From Macrotis lagotis (lineage: Eukaryota > Chordata > Mammalia > Peramelemorphia > Peramelidae): a stretch of 64,000 bases of DNA. The translations under genes were made by a program, and so were the position numbers. The DNA lies in assembly GCF_037893015.1 (NCBI RefSeq), contig NC_133665.1:40128537-40192536 (forward strand). Direction: 5' to 3'. The notes below the pieces were generated by a model, which was not told the DNA's origin, ran no database searches, and worked only from the letters and a program-made list of their open reading frames with translations. Positions 34,403 through 46,074 of the stretch are shown here, in pieces; position 1 is the stretch's first letter, and each line of letters starts with the position of its first letter.

Positions 34403-35692
34403 TCAATGTTCCATCATATATAGAGCTTTATGTCTTAGGTGCTCCTCTAAGCATTGAACTGCAAAAGAGTCAACGTCAGTATCAAATTTGTTGGCGAAGA
34501 AATGGTGTTGTTGTAACATCCAGTTTAGGTCTCCTACACCAAATACACAGACAGAACGGACATGAATCCCACTACATGGTGGATATGGAGCTCCTTTGAA
34601 AATGTCTCCTTCCAAGTATTGCCACTTCACAAACCGAGCAACAGAATGCATATCAGAAATATCATACTTATTACTGGAAGAAAGTGCACCTGGAACTTCA
34701 GGGATTCTTTGAATTGTAGCCCACAAATATTCATCTGGGCTATATGTATCTTTAGCCCACTCAATAAATTTCAGGATCTTCTCATTGGTTAGTACATACT
34801 CTACGTACTTTCTACTAACAACAAAATAGGCACTGCCTGAAAAAACTGGTGTTTCAATAGGAGGAAGTGACTTATCTTTTCCTGTATTTTTTAGCTTGCC
34901 TTCAATGACTTCATAATGCTTTTTCCACCTTACTTCTTTATGGGAAGGCATTTTCTCACTTTCTAAGCTATTTCCATCCATTAAAGATTTTAACTTTCTT
35001 ATCATTTCCAGATTGGTTTTAATTGGGAAATCCATACCGCAGAGATTTATCAAATACTTCCATTTTGAATTCTGTCTGTAGAGATCTCTCATACAGTTGA
35101 GGTCCGCTTGGACCCTACTCCATGATGCATATACAACATTCTCCAGTTGACTGGCAATGAAGACATTATTGAAACAAGATGCAATGCTCTTCACTGCTGC
35201 TAAAAAGGATTCAGGAGATTTTTTGTCAACATGAATGCAATAATAATTCTGAGGTGTATAGATAGTTCTTAGAAGCCTATCAAGCATATCAATTTTATGA
35301 TAAACCACTATTGAATATGCAATGGGAAATTCTGCCTCCTCTTTGCTAAGGGGTTCCATGATATATTTGCGGGCCTTAATGAAAGCAGTACAATCTTTGG
35401 TCATGTTGATGTAATCATCATTTGTCCACCGAGGGAGATTTTTATATTTCATTGTTAGCATTGTGAGTTTCACATTTTGTATTTCTTCTTTGTCACCCAG
35501 TATAACTTTGGTACAATTAATATTACTATATGGATTCTCTCCAGTCAACTCTAAATGTCTGTGATTTAAAGAGTCTATCTTTTCATGAATTCTTAAGATG
35601 GAAAAGCATAAGATTAAAGTAAAAATGAGTAATAGGAAGAAGGGCTTGATCTGACGAGAACCAAGTTTCCTCCTCAGCAGTTTCCTCAGCAT
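34403..35692 (-). CDS. GCNT1: Core 2 beta-1,6-N-acetylglucosaminyltransferase (C2GnT-L)
   Basis: Intact 429-residue reading frame in one exon. The enzyme adds GlcNAc in beta-1,6 linkage to the GalNAc of core 1 O-glycans (Gal-beta-1,3-GalNAc) and so makes the core 2 branch in the Golgi; it is a GT14-family enzyme. Visible features: a short basic cytosolic tail (residues 1-15), one membrane anchor (about 16-34, type II), a stem, then the catalytic domain from about 120. All nine family cysteines are present at 60, 101, 152, 173, 200, 218, 373, 382 and 414, each one position later than in mouse, so one residue has been gained near the N-terminus. The catalytic glutamate is E321 in SPDEYLW. The UDP-GlcNAc contacts R379 and K402 are kept, as are the two N-glycan sites N59 (NCT) and N96 (NMT). 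The human protein is 428 residues. The start is chosen because MLR begins the family sequence and has A at -3. Residue functions come from knowledge of the mouse enzyme. Confidence 0.98.
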   Translation of the reverse strand: MLRKLLRRKLGSRQIKPFFLLLIFTLILCFSILRIHEKIDSLNHRHLELTGENPYSNINCTKVILGDKEEIQNVKLTMLTMKYKNLPRWTNDDYINMTKDCTAFIKARKYIMEPLSKEEAEFPIAYSIVVYHKIDMLDRLLRTIYTPQNYYCIHVDKKSPESFLAAVKSIASCFNNVFIASQLENVVYASWSRVQADLNCMRDLYRQNSKWKYLINLCGMDFPIKTNLEMIRKLKSLMDGNSLESEKMPSHKEVRWKKHYEVIEGKLKNTGKDKSLPPIETPVFSGSAYFVVSRKYVEYVLTNEKILKFIEWAKDTYSPDEYLWATIQRIPEVPGALSSSNKYDISDMHSVARFVKWQYLEGDIFKGAPYPPCSGIHVRSVCVFGVGDLNWMLQQHHFFANKFDTDVDSFAVQCLEEHLRHKALYMMEH

Positions 35693-35844
35693 TTCAAACC
35701 AAAAATTGGGGTCTTTGCTTCCTTTGAATATAGTTTTCTTGTGCTTTGATCACTAATATTTTATTTTTTCATGGCCTATAGAGTTGTCAGTGTACATTTA
35801 TCAGAGGTGATAAATGATCATCTTGAAACAGCTGAAGAAAAGTT
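35693..35844 (-). other. GCNT1: GCNT1 5' UTR part of the coding exon, with splice acceptor
   Basis: Read on the minus strand, a run of eight T's followed by AG stands at 35845-35854, just before a 152-base leader that runs into the GCNT1 ATG. This is a good acceptor (pyrimidine run directly before AG). It fits the known layout of this gene, in which the whole coding region lies in one 3' exon and the upstream exons are non-coding. The exact exon edge is inferred. Confidence 0.6.
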
Positions 35845-35849
35845 CTAAA

Positions 35850-37275
35850 AAAAAGACAAATTAATTTTGTTAATTGTTTTAAATTTAATTTTAATTAATT
35901 TTTCATTTGATTGAATTGTTCTTGGCAGGAAGTGTTAATTGTTTTATTATTTATTGTTGTATAAATCTGTTTTCCTGCATGTGCTATATAATAAACTGAG
36001 ATAATACATTAGCAATAGTTAACTGAAAGGTTTAAAGTCAAAGTTCCCTAAAACCATTATTCCATTACCTTCAGGAAGCTATTAAAGGTCTAGGAGGCTT
36101 CCCTGGTGATTTTCAACTAGTGTTTGTCAGCAGCAATATCTCTGGAAGAGGATTCATATTGAGTCTCATAGATAGCAACATGATTCTTTTTTCTTGCTCT
36201 AGAAATTTCAGTCTCTGGTTACCAGATTTAGATTTTGAGATTTAGTTCCAGTGAAAAAGTAATCTAAACTGTTAGGGGAGTCCAGAAGTTTCTCGTTTTT
36301 AGTGGTCTTTAAGAAAAAAGCGTCCTGCATCAAATTAAATCTAAAAAACCCAAAAAACCAGAAAACCCAAGACAGCCTTCAAAATGAATCAAGTTGAACA
36401 TGCTGTTTCATTTGATTACACCATTAACCATCAAAGGAAAAAAATATAGAAATTACAAGACAAAGCATTATCTCTTTCCTTCTACAATGGGTCCTCAAGA
36501 AGATCATTAGAATCCTACATAAAGATAATAACTTTATACCTGTTTTGTCATTTACACAAAATTCTTCTCAGTACCCTTAAATTTTGGCAGTCCAACTCAT
36601 ATTTTAAGAGGAAAAAAATTAATTTCACAAATCAGTTTTGTACAATAACAACCAGGTATAGATACCTAAGTCAGTGTCCAAGTGTTTGCTTTTTTAAAAA
36701 AATTCAGTTTTCACTAATCGTATGAATCCCATATAACTGAGATCCTGTAAAAATTATTCAGTTCAACAATGAAATTTCAAGTGGCTGCTATATGAAGGGA
36801 CAGCTAGTGCACAATTTTTGGTTCTGAATTTTATTTGTAAATACAAAAGAAGGTGGTTATATAAAAAAAGGTTACTTTCTCTTACAAAACAAAACATAAT
36901 TGACTATTTGAGCAGTAGAGTAATGAGATCTTTGAGAGTTTAAGTGGATTCTAAGACAGTACCTGCACTTCACACCATTCCATGACAGAGATTTCATTAC
37001 AACATTCAGTTCCAGTGGAAGCCAAGTTCATTGAGCCCTGTGGTGCCAACTGCAGTTGATACGAAGGTTCAAAATTTCTTTCTTGCAAGCAGGTTTCCTA
37101 AACATGCTGGGCAGCAAGCAATGGCAATGTCATCATCAGGTTTTTTTGAAAAAAAGACCTATAAATTTATAAGAGAAAACAATATATAGAGGCAAATGGA
37201 CATTTGGAAGGGCCTTCAACTTCCATAATCTCAGGATGTGAGATATCTTGGGAAGAATTCTGGATCTAAAGGCAA
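35850..37275. other. Presumed GCNT1 intron, unique DNA
   Basis: No repeat family or exon recognised. Confidence 0.5.
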
Positions 37276-37279
37276 AAGA

Positions 37280-37610
37280 ACCTAGGGTGAGGCCTCTGTA
37301 TGATCTTAACTGTTTTAGAGGGTTTTTTAGCCATATGTAAAATGAGGGGATTCAATTCTAAGATCTCCAAGGTACCTTCTAGTGCTAAATTTATGGCAGT
37401 CAAGTGCCAAAGTAGAGAAAGTTATGATGAGTCAAGAAGACAAGCTATAAGACAATGAACAAGTCATTTGACTACCCTCTCTCAGCTTCAGTTTTTTCAC
37501 CTATAAAATGGGGATGATAACAATGCTTAAGTTTAGGGCTTTTCTAACTGTGTGCAATTATGTGCAAAATGATTTGCAAACTCTTAATGGCTATATAAAA
37601 GCTAGCCAGT
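37280..37610 (+). mobile_element. Two MIR-like CORE-SINE pieces
   Basis: First piece 37280-37395 (AAAATGAGGGGATTCAA, AAGGTACCTTCTAGTGCTAA); second 37450-37610 (CACCTATAAAATGGGGATGA). Confidence 0.55.
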
Positions 37611-37692
37611 ATCCCATGACATTGTTTTTTCTTGGCTTCACTAATTTTCCTGCTATTAATAATTCTTAATGTACAATGTTTATAGATTGAGC

Positions 37693-37915
37693 ATGTGGCT
37701 AGTTGGCTCAGTGAATAGAGTCAGGCTCAGAGTCAGGAAGTCTCATTTTCCTGAGTTCAAATCAGGTCTCAGCTAGGTGACCTTAGACATGTCACTTAGC
37801 CTTGCTTGCCTTGGTTTCCTCATCTATAAAATGAGCTGGAGAAGGAAATCCAATAATTTTGCCAAGAAAATGCCAAAATGGTCATGAAGAGTTGGACATT
37901 ACTGAAAAATGACAG
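37693..37915 (+). mobile_element. MAR1-type SINE with RTE-like tail
   Basis: AATGAGCTGGAGAAGGAAAT, TTTTGCCAAGAAAATGCC and TCATGAAGAGTTGGACATTA match the copy at 14104. Confidence 0.7.
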
Positions 37916-38229
37916 GAAGGATAAGGAAGACAAACAAAAGAACTTGCTAAATTTTAAGTTATTTTACCTTTTTTGCAACAGAAAACTCTGGACTAGAAGG
38001 TGGATTATCTGGCCCATTTGTTTTAAAGTTGATGAGTCTCCATTTCCTCAATTTAAAGATGAAGGCACTAGATTAATTTATGTTTAAGGCCTTCTCCAAT
38101 ACTAACATTATGAGTTTAGGGAAGAAAGCATTTTAGCAATCTAACAACTAAGGAATTACAAATAATTCCTAATAGCTTCCTAGAAAAATCATTTTTGAAA
38201 TATGTCTTTACTAAAATTTTACTCATTTA

Positions 38230-39050
38230 TTAAATAATGGTACCTATTAATTAGTAAGTTTAGGGACACAGACAAGAATGAAAAAAATGAAAGATACTCA
38301 AGGAGAATTCAATACAAATAGAGATGTTATTAAAAAGTAGGACATGATGGGGAAAGAGGAAAGGTAGGAGAAAGAGATTAAGTGACTAGCCCAGGACCAT
38401 ACTACTACTAAGTGTCTTAGTCTGGATTTGAACTCAAATCTTCCTTACTCCACTGTGTGGAGTCAAAGGAAACAACTAATACATCCCAATAGTATTTAAA
38501 GTAGGGAATTATAACATCAGCATGAGAGAGGTATCAGAAAGTCTACATAGAGTTAACACCTGGAGCTCAATCTTAAAGGAAGATAAAGATTCTAAAATGT
38601 AGACAAATGCAGAAGCAATCAAAGAAGATCTCTTGTGTGGATGCATAGAGGCTAGAGGGAAGTTGAGTCCAGTTTTACACATCCTCAGTGATGGTATCAG
38701 CTTGACATATCCCATGAGGGCAGTTGAAGATGTGAGATCAGAGTTCAGTAGAGAGATGATGACTGGTAGGAGTCATATACATGGAGTTGGTCACTGAAGT
38801 AACTCTAGAGGAATACATAAGGTCAAAAAGAGAAAGAATATGGAGAAAGTATAATGGAAGCTCAGGGAAAAACCCTGAGTGACATTCATTCCTAGGGGGC
38901 AGAAGATGGGGGTAATTTGGTAAAGGTACTGAAAAGAAGCAATCAGACAGAAGGAAGAGCAGGAGAGAAGACTCACAAATCATGGAAGGAGTAAAAGTAT
39001 ACAAGAGAAAGGAGTGTCTAAGTGTTTCAGTCAAGGACAAAGAAAGATAA
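38230..39050 (-). mobile_element. Probable L2 LINE remnant
   Basis: GGGAAAAACCCTGAGTGACA and the surrounding purine-rich text resemble the reverse L2 ORF2 seen at 21080. A MIR piece lies at 38360-38460. Confidence 0.4.
38360..38460 (-). mobile_element. MIR-like SINE, partial
   Basis: GTGACTAGCCCAGGACCATA and GGATTTGAACTCAAATCTTC. Confidence 0.5.
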
Positions 39051-39179
39051 AGTGAGACTACTACCTGTAATAAAACATCACATTATGTACTCTGTTTTAT
39101 GGTTTGTATAACACTTTAACCCTCATCTCACAACTCCCTGTTGAGGTTAAAGTACTATATCTCCATGTTACAAACCATA

Positions 39180-39425
39180 GGTCCAAAAATTTACAATCAG
39201 AAGGGATATCAGAAGTTTTCTAGTCTAAGACTCTCATTTTAGGAATGAAGAAACTGAGTCCTAGGGTAGTGAACTGACTTGCCCATGGGCACACAGGTAT
39301 TTAAAGAAACTTGCTCACAGCTGTCAAATGATTTGTCCTTGGTGACAGAACTTTAGTGTGAGAGACTGACTTTGTATGTAGATCTCTTTTGATTCCAAGG
39401 TCTGTGCTCTTTCCACTACTTCTCA
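39180..39425 (-). mobile_element. MIR-like CORE-SINE
   Basis: ATGAAGAAACTGAGTCCTAG, CTGACTTGCCCATGGGCACA, AAGGTCTGTGCTCTTTCCAC. Confidence 0.65.
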
Positions 39426-40129
39426 TGCTTTCTTCCCAAATGAATAATTAAGAGGTCTCTCTGTAATAATTATTATTACAGTAAAATGTTGAGTTTACTT
39501 TCAGCAGGCATTATTATGTACTTGAAAACCACCAATGTCACAGTTCAGTTATTGTTGTGAAAGAGAGAAGAGGTCCGGGGTACAGATGCAATACAATTGT
39601 TATTTGATTTTGCAATTATTCACTTGCACTCCTCCAAAAAACTGATTCAAAAGATAGATTTGAAAAACATTAAATGAATTAAATTAAAATGAATAAAATT
39701 AATTTTATTGTGATAATTTTGAAGGTGATGTAATATACAAGGAGATCCAAATATAATTATAAAATATACATCAAGAATCCTTGTAATAAAACTAGATGGA
39801 AGTAAGGAGATAATTATCCTAAACTGTTACTTGTGGGGAAATGTTAGATGGAATAGGATTCTCAAATATACTCTATATAAAAGGGATAGGAGTAGTGATA
39901 AGGATAGGAGCCAGACTTGTAATGTCAGTGATATAGGGAATGTTAGGGTAAGGAAATTCCCTCTACAAATGTTAGTCAGCTTCTTCTAGGCAATTCACTT
40001 GTTGCTTAGAGTACTGAGTCCCTAGTTAAGTGATTTATTTGTCCAGGGTCATGAAAAGTTTGTAACCTGAGATTTGAATGTAATCTTTTCTTTCTTTCTT
40101 TTTTCGTTTTTGCATTCAGATACAAGATT

Positions 40130-40312
40130 GTGTCATAGTACCACTGGATTTAGCATCTGAGGGCAAGTAAGTAGCAGACCCTGGTTCATATACAGGTTCT
40201 ATTAGGCTGGGTCATTTCCCATCTTGAATCCTTAGTTCCTCATTCTTAAATTAAGGGAGTTGACCCGGGTGATAGTTAAAGTTCCTTTTCAGTTTTATGA
40301 TTCAACAAAGCT
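40130..40312 (+). mobile_element. MIR-like SINE, diverged
   Basis: GGGCAAGTAAGTAGCAGAC through CCTCATTCTTAAATTAAGGG and AGTTCCTTTTCAGTTTTATG. Confidence 0.4.
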
Positions 40313-40734
40313 TCCATTTCTTATTCTTCTTCTCAGTCCAGATCTAATTTCTTGAAAAGTACCAAGAGAAAAATTGTTGAAATATTTAGAAAAGTGTGTG
40401 CGTGTGTGTGTAGTTTGAAAGAAAAGTAAGTCAAGGGAAAGTGATGTTTCATTTAGACAAATGGGAATCAGAAATGAAAAATGTTAAATAGGCAATTTTT
40501 TTTCTCAAGTATCATATCTCCTAAACACATGAAAGTATTCTTGGAAGGAAAAAAATGGAAAGAAAAAGGAGACATATAAAGAAAAAGAATTCTATCCAAT
40601 ATTAACAATATATACAAGGAACAAATATATTGAAAGTATTTTGTTTTGTTTTATGAAGACTTGTAATTTCATCAGCAGAGGGTAGCCTTCTAATTAACAC
40701 TTCATTTTCAATTTATAATGTTAGAGAGTTTTCT

Positions 40735-40832
40735 GAGGGCAATGATAAAAGAGATTAACTCACTTGCCAGTCACATAGCAAGATTTGAATCCAAGGTCAG
40801 TTCTTTATTCACTATACCATGCTTCCTCTTAT
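40735..40832 (-). mobile_element. MIR-like SINE, partial
   Basis: AACTCACTTGCCAGTCACAT and TTGAATCCAAGGTCAGTTCT. Confidence 0.5.
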
Positions 40833-41923
40833 ATAAGAAAAAGAGAAAGGCAAACTGTAAATATATACCATGCTATTTTATCACTTTTCCTGATCATTGA
40901 CATTTATACAGTGCTTTAAGGTTTACAAAGTGATTTAGTAAGAATATACTCTACCGAAAGTACATTTGCAACCTGAGAAGAGAGAGTTTGTTCCAGATGA
41001 ATAGATCATTTTGCTTTTGATAAAGGATGAAAAACTTGCATATGAAAAGTACAGGAAAGTAATTCAGCAGCCAGTAGAGATAATAGACATGTTGCCCACA
41101 GCACATTCTATCCCTGTATCTTTTCCCCACTCACTTAATTGCATGAATCAAAAAGAGAGCATCCAAAACCCAAGAGAACCCAGAATTTGAGAGCTGTGAA
41201 ATGGTTGGAAGTGAACCGGTGGGATGGTCACTACCTACTTATAGGCTAGCCTACAGAAATGAAGATTTGGCAATTATACTAGAAAAGTCACTACAAATTA
41301 GAATGACAAATTACAAATGGACTTTGACTCTACTAAGAATTGTCAAAAGGAGAAGTTAAAGCCTAAAGGGCACCAGCTTGCATAATGACAATTCTATTTA
41401 CCTCCTTTTTACCCAGGAGATGAGAGGAAGAAGTAGAATTGATGAGTTTCACAGTTCCATAGCAAGAGTTCTTCTCAAAGCATAGCAAAGCCTACGTTGA
41501 GAATTGTAGCCAAACCTGAAGCTAGAGCTGGTAGTAGTAGAGGCCACAACAGATTAGTGAAGTTAGTGTGGGGGAAATCTAGGATTCAAAAAGGAGTCTA
41601 GCATTTAACAGGAAGCTAGAAAATGCATAGAGAATAGAAGCACAAAAGCACACATACCCCAATATCAGAGCTCTGTGTCTTTTCTCACATGGGCTTTTAT
41701 AAAAGTCTGAGACTTTTTCTTCTGTACCACATACAAAATTATCTTTAAATATTATGTTGTCTTTATAGTGTTAATCACAAGCCTACCTAAGGGTAGACTT
41801 ATTAGAAATACAGTTTTGAGCAAACAATTGAGAAGGGACCATCTCAGAGAAGTGAAATAAATTTGCCAGAGTATTAACTCTAGCTAGAAGCTGAGAGAAG
41901 AGGAAATGAATAAGGTGATAGAG

Positions 41924-41928
<5 letters not shown>

Positions 41929-41980
<52 letters not shown>
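41929..41980 (+). repeat. (AG)n microsatellite
   Basis: About 26 uninterrupted AG units. Confidence 0.95.
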
Positions 41981-41981
<1 letters not shown>

Positions 41982-42544
41982 AGAAATGAAGGATTTATGC
42001 CATGAAACCCATCTAGACAGTGAGTGAATATTTAGGGCAGGGGACAAACAATATATGATAGCTACATACAACATATTTCAACTGATCCTCAAGTTCTCTC
42101 TGTGAGATATCATCACTTTCCCGATAAGGAACCTGAAATGACTTGTCAATGGTTACAGAGTTATCATAGATTAGCACTCAAACCTAGGAAGTTTCCTTGG
42201 TTCAAATTCAGTATCCATTCCACAAACCACAACATCCAGGACTTCATAACCACAAAAACCAACATTAACTTTAAAAAATAAAGAATTCCTGTGGATTTTA
42301 AGAAAAATATAAACAACTGACCTGAGGTCAGTGTAATTAGAGCCTTTGCTTACCTTCAATTTTACCATTGAAGTAAAATTTATGAAGAAAATGGGGGAAG
42401 GAGAAAAGAAAAAAAAAGAATGGGATTGGTTAATGAAGTGATTAATTCAGCAATAAGAAGTCTTAGAAAATTCTCAAACATCCAGAAAAACAGGGTCTTA
42501 AACAAGGACCATTATTAGCATACTAAAGGTCACAGAAGCAGAAT

Positions 42545-42925
42545 TTGAGTTGGAAAAGACACTAGCAACCATTTGATCCAACCCAAACATGAAAAGAATT
42601 CCCACTGTCACATACCTGCCAAGTATTCGTTTAGCTTCTACCTAATGGGGAACCCACAACCTCTAAAGGGAGTTCATCCCACTATTGACCTTCTTATGTT
42701 TATAGAAAATTGTTCCTCCCCCCCCCTGAAATCTAGCCTAAATTTATCACTTTGCAACTTCTATACATTGCTCAACTTGGTCCTCTGGAGCAAAGGAGAA
42801 TCCTAAATTTCGTCTGCATGTAACAGCTTTTCCAATACCAGAAAATAGACATCGTGCCCCAATTCCAATTCCAGTTTTCTTTTCTCCAGGCTAAACAAGT
42901 CTAGTTCTTTCAACCAATCTTCCAG
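42545..42925 (-). mobile_element. CR1/L3 LINE 3' remnant
   Basis: Reverse of the CR1/L3 3' end: ACCCACAACCTCTAAAGGGA, CACTTTGCAACTTCTATACA, CTCCAGGCTAAACAAGTCTA. Confidence 0.65.
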
Positions 42926-42929
42926 TGTC

Positions 42930-43350
42930 CATCAATATTTATTTGATTTAATAAAATAAAGGCAAAAATACCATCCCTGCCCTCAAGGAGATAACATTCT
43001 AATGGGGGGTGGAATACAAATAATTTTCTATATTCAATACAGAGGATATATAAGAGCTATATAGATCAAAGCCTCACTAAGACCTTTGAGATACTCTGGT
43101 CACACACATATAATAAGTGGAAATACAGATGAAAGTAACTAGAAGTTAGAGGACCAGGCAGGAAAGGCTTTTTGTGGAAAGTAGGATCTGCCTCCCAAAG
43201 GAGGCCAGAAAAACCAAAGTAGATGGAAGGAGAAAGCATTTCAGACAACAAGTGAAAAGACAAGAGTCAGAAAATAGAGTAAAATGCAAAGAACAGTGAG
43301 TAGGTCAATATAATTGGATTGTAAAAATATGAAGGGGGGTGTAGTCTTTA
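42930..43350 (-). mobile_element. Probable L2 LINE 3' remnant
   Basis: CCATCCCTGCCCTCAAGGAG, ATAACATTCTAATGGGGGGT and GGAAAGGCTTTTTGTGG match the reverse L2 3' end. Confidence 0.55.
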
Positions 43351-43741
43351 AGAAGAAAAGGAAGATAAGTGGGAAATGATAAATGATCAACAGAGCACAT
43401 ATTTGAGCAGTTGAATTTAGTTCTTAGCTTTTAAGCCTCAATTCCCTCATCTATAAAATTGAAAAGGTTGAACTAGATTTAGGAGGTCAGCAAAATAGGT
43501 AGAAGGAGAAATTTGACTGTTGGGCCATAAATTTGCCATTCTCTGGATTAGGATGCTCTCCAGGGTTCTTTTCAGGTTCTAAATTTTTTGAATCTATATC
43601 TCTATTAGTTGTTATTTCATTGGTTGTAGAGAATGCTCTATCAGTGTAGATTTGCAAATCTTCTACAACTTAACAGTAGATTAAGTGACTTACCTCAGAC
43701 ACATATCCAGTGTATGTATTAAAAATGAAACTTGAAGTTTT

Positions 43742-43904
43742 TGTTGTTGTTGTTGTTTTAGGTTTTTGCAAGGCAAACGGGGTTAAGTGGCTTGCCCAAG
43801 ACCACACAGCTAGGTCATTATTAAGTGTCTGAGGCCGGATTTGAACCCAGGTACTCCTGACTTCAAGGCCAGTGCTTTATCCACTGCACCACCTAGCCGC
43901 CCCA
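43742..43904 (-). mobile_element. Marsupial tRNA-derived SINE
   Basis: Full-length with a GTT-rich left end; imperfect repeat CTTGAAGTTTT / ATTGAAGTTTT around it. Confidence 0.93.
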
Positions 43905-44387
43905 AAATTGAAGTTTTAAAAGATTAAGTGAAATTTATGTTTCTCAAACATTTAAGTTATCTGCCTTATGAGAAAAACATTGTTGTAGATGCTGAAGATA
44001 ATAAAGAGACTGAGTAAATCATAATCCTCATTAACAGAGAACTTGAAGTCCTATGTGAGAGATAACACAAGGATCCAGATTACTATTATAAAAAATATCA
44101 CATGGTAAGTAATGAAGAAAGGTACAAAGTATTCTTCTACTACATTCAGAGCTCTGAGCAAACCTGTGATGAATCAAGTAAAGAAAAGTCATAACATTTA
44201 AAAACTATCTCTATTTAGTAATTTCTGCTCCCAAGGGGAGGAATCATGTATATGAGAGATTCTACCTTAATTCTAATTTACTTAGGTGAGGGGAGAGTGG
44301 AGAAGAGAGCATCTAAATTTTCAATTTCAAAATGCTTTTGTTTCACATTTAGAGAATTGGTTGAACCAAAATTTTCATGTGCTCATT

Positions 44388-44547
44388 CAGGGTCTTAAAT
44401 AAAGACATCAGATCCTGAGAGAGACAGGGAATTAAACTGGAGACTAAAGCTCCATTCATGAATTGTGATAATTATTCTTCAAAGTTGATATTAGCTGAAG
44501 TTTAATCTTTATTCATCAAAGTGAACACTTAAATGACAGTTCATAGC
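44388..44547. repeat. Long direct repeat, left of the PBX1 pseudogene
   Basis: About 160 bases that align, in the same orientation, to 46075-46236 at roughly 75-80% identity by eye. Shared blocks include CAGGGT.TTAAA, CTGGAGACTAAA, CTTCAAAGTTGATATT and AAAGTGAACA. A T-rich run (44548-44556) follows, as expected at the poly(A) side of a minus-strand retrocopy. It may be an unusually long target-site duplication. Confidence 0.75.
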
Positions 44548-44796
44548 AGTTTTCTTTAAATGTATAAGCACGTTTAACAATGAGTCTTGGTCATCTTTTT
44601 TAAAATTTAAATTCTTTAACTGTTAACAATATCTTTCAGTGATGTAGCAGAGGTTGTGGGGCAAGAGAAAGGTGCAGAGAGTTTGAGGCTAACAGGACTG
44701 GTGGAAGAATTGCCTTTTACCCTGAAAAGAAAGGAAAGAGAGTAGAAAGAAGACTGAAATAGCATCCAGAAGAACAGAAAAGGTGACTCTTCCTGT

Positions 44797-44912
44797 ATTT
44801 GCTGACTGCTTTGATCTCTAGTCTGACACAGCCAGGGCTGTCAGAGGCAAGATCTGAACATGGTTCTTCCTGATTCCAAGGTCAGTCTCTATCGATGATA
44901 TCATGCTGCCTC
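44797..44912 (-). mobile_element. MIR-like SINE, partial
   Basis: Reverse strand reads GGAATCAGGAAGAACCATGT and CAGATCTTGCCTCTGACA; it lies at the 3' end of the PBX1 pseudogene. Confidence 0.5.
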
Positions 44913-45875
44913 CTGAGACATTTGCAAATTCATTACTGTATCCTTTAGTCTGGTTGATAATCTGGTGAAAGATAGTTACCTGTGACTACATGTTGGCTAC
45001 AAATCCATGCATGCTCATGAATAGTCTTCAGAGTTTGATCTGTTAAAAGAGTTGAGATTGGTTAGCTTGACGGGTTGATGCATTGGTAGCTGTGACAGTC
45101 CTTTTGGCAACATAAATACTGATTTTCTCTTAAAATTTACCATCTATGTTCTTCTTGTACTGGATTCACCTTCAAGCCAGTTTGATACTCTTGAAACACT
45201 GTGGTGCCATATTCCTTAACTAGCTCCTCTTTGGTTTCCTCACTGAGGTAAGTCTTACTGAGATGGGAATAGAAATACTCATTTAGGATTTCTATGGCTG
45301 ACTTGTTAAAGTTTCATTTCTTCTATCTAGCATCCAAAACACGAGTGTAGATCTGCTTGGGTTGCATCTGGATGGAGTTGAATTTGTAGTGGATGAGGCT
45401 GGTCTGGCTCTGCTTACAAAGCAGGTTCATCACATGGGTGGTGAAATCATTAGCATGCTTGTTCATATTTCTTCAATTTTGTGTGATAGATCTGTCAGCC
45501 TTGTTAGTCAGAATGCTCAGGTGTGTTGTCTACCATATTTTGCTGACCTCCTGAATCTAGCTCCCAGATGCTGCTGCTATAGATTCTCTGCCTTTAGCGA
45601 TCCCTGCTACCTGCTCTGCCAACAGTCTGTTATCCAATAGTATCAACTGGGGGGCCTGGGGCTGTTCCTTCTGAGCTCTTCATATACTGAACACTATTTT
45701 TTTTCTTTGATATCTCACAACACTTTAAATAGTTTAATGAGTATTTCCTGACTTGTGTCTCATCCAAACTTTTCTTCTGTGATGGTCATAATTGCTGGAA
45801 GATGTCCTGTTCTTTTCCCTCTCTCCCCCTTGGTGCTTCCAGTCCCATAGAACAAGTGTTAAGACAGGTGAGAAT

Positions 45876-46028
45876 TGGGGAGGTCAGGTGGAGCAGTGGA
45901 TAGAGCACCAGCCCTGGAGTCAGGAGGACTTGAGTTCAATTCCAGTCTCAGACACTTAATAATTACCTAGCTGTGTGACCTTGGGTAAGCCACTTAATCC
46001 CATTGCCTTGCAAAAAGAAAAGAAAAAA
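45876..46028 (+). mobile_element. Marsupial tRNA-derived SINE inside the PBX1 pseudogene
   Basis: Full-length; repeats AAGACAGGTGAGAAT (45861-45875) and AAGACAGGTAAGAAT (46029-46043). The repeat lies in PBX1-derived sequence, so the SINE came after the pseudogene. Confidence 0.95.
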
Positions 46029-46074
46029 AAGACAGGTAAGAATGTCCTGTCACCCCTACTCCAGCATGTCTGCC

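Larger units (their letters stand above)
39430..42540. other. Presumed GCNT1 intron, mostly unique DNA
   Basis: Apart from two MIR pieces and the (AG)n run I see no features. Confidence 0.5.
44557..46074 (-). pseudogene. PBX1: Processed pseudogene of PBX1 (TALE homeobox), split by a SINE
   Basis: Read on the minus strand, this is an old intronless copy of PBX1. From about 46070 it follows the N-terminus (CATGCTGGAGTAGGGGTGAC against the parent's CATGCTGGGGTCGGGATGGC). It then matches IMTIT and EIKEKT (about 45800-45700), DNSVEHSD and KYEQACNEFTTHVMNLL (45500-45430), and the homeodomain segment [19 protein letters not shown] (about 45310-45250). After that come IYAAKTAVTATN (about 45115) and the C-terminal QVDTLRHVISQTGGYSD segment (about 44980-44935). 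TATNVS and the LFMSVQS-like segment favour PBX1 over PBX2 and PBX3. Many stops, frame changes and small losses are present. A SINE sits at 45876-46028 and a MIR-like SINE at about 44797-44912. The 44557-44797 part is not recognisably coding. PBX1 is a DNA-binding partner of HOX proteins; this copy cannot make it. Confidence 0.9.

Noticed and set aside
34363-34792. Plus-strand frames of 76-78 codons
   Set aside because: Shadows of GCNT1 on the minus strand.
45362-45640. 92-codon plus-strand open frame
   Set aside because: It is the opposite strand of the PBX1 pseudogene, whose minus-strand text gives the real match.
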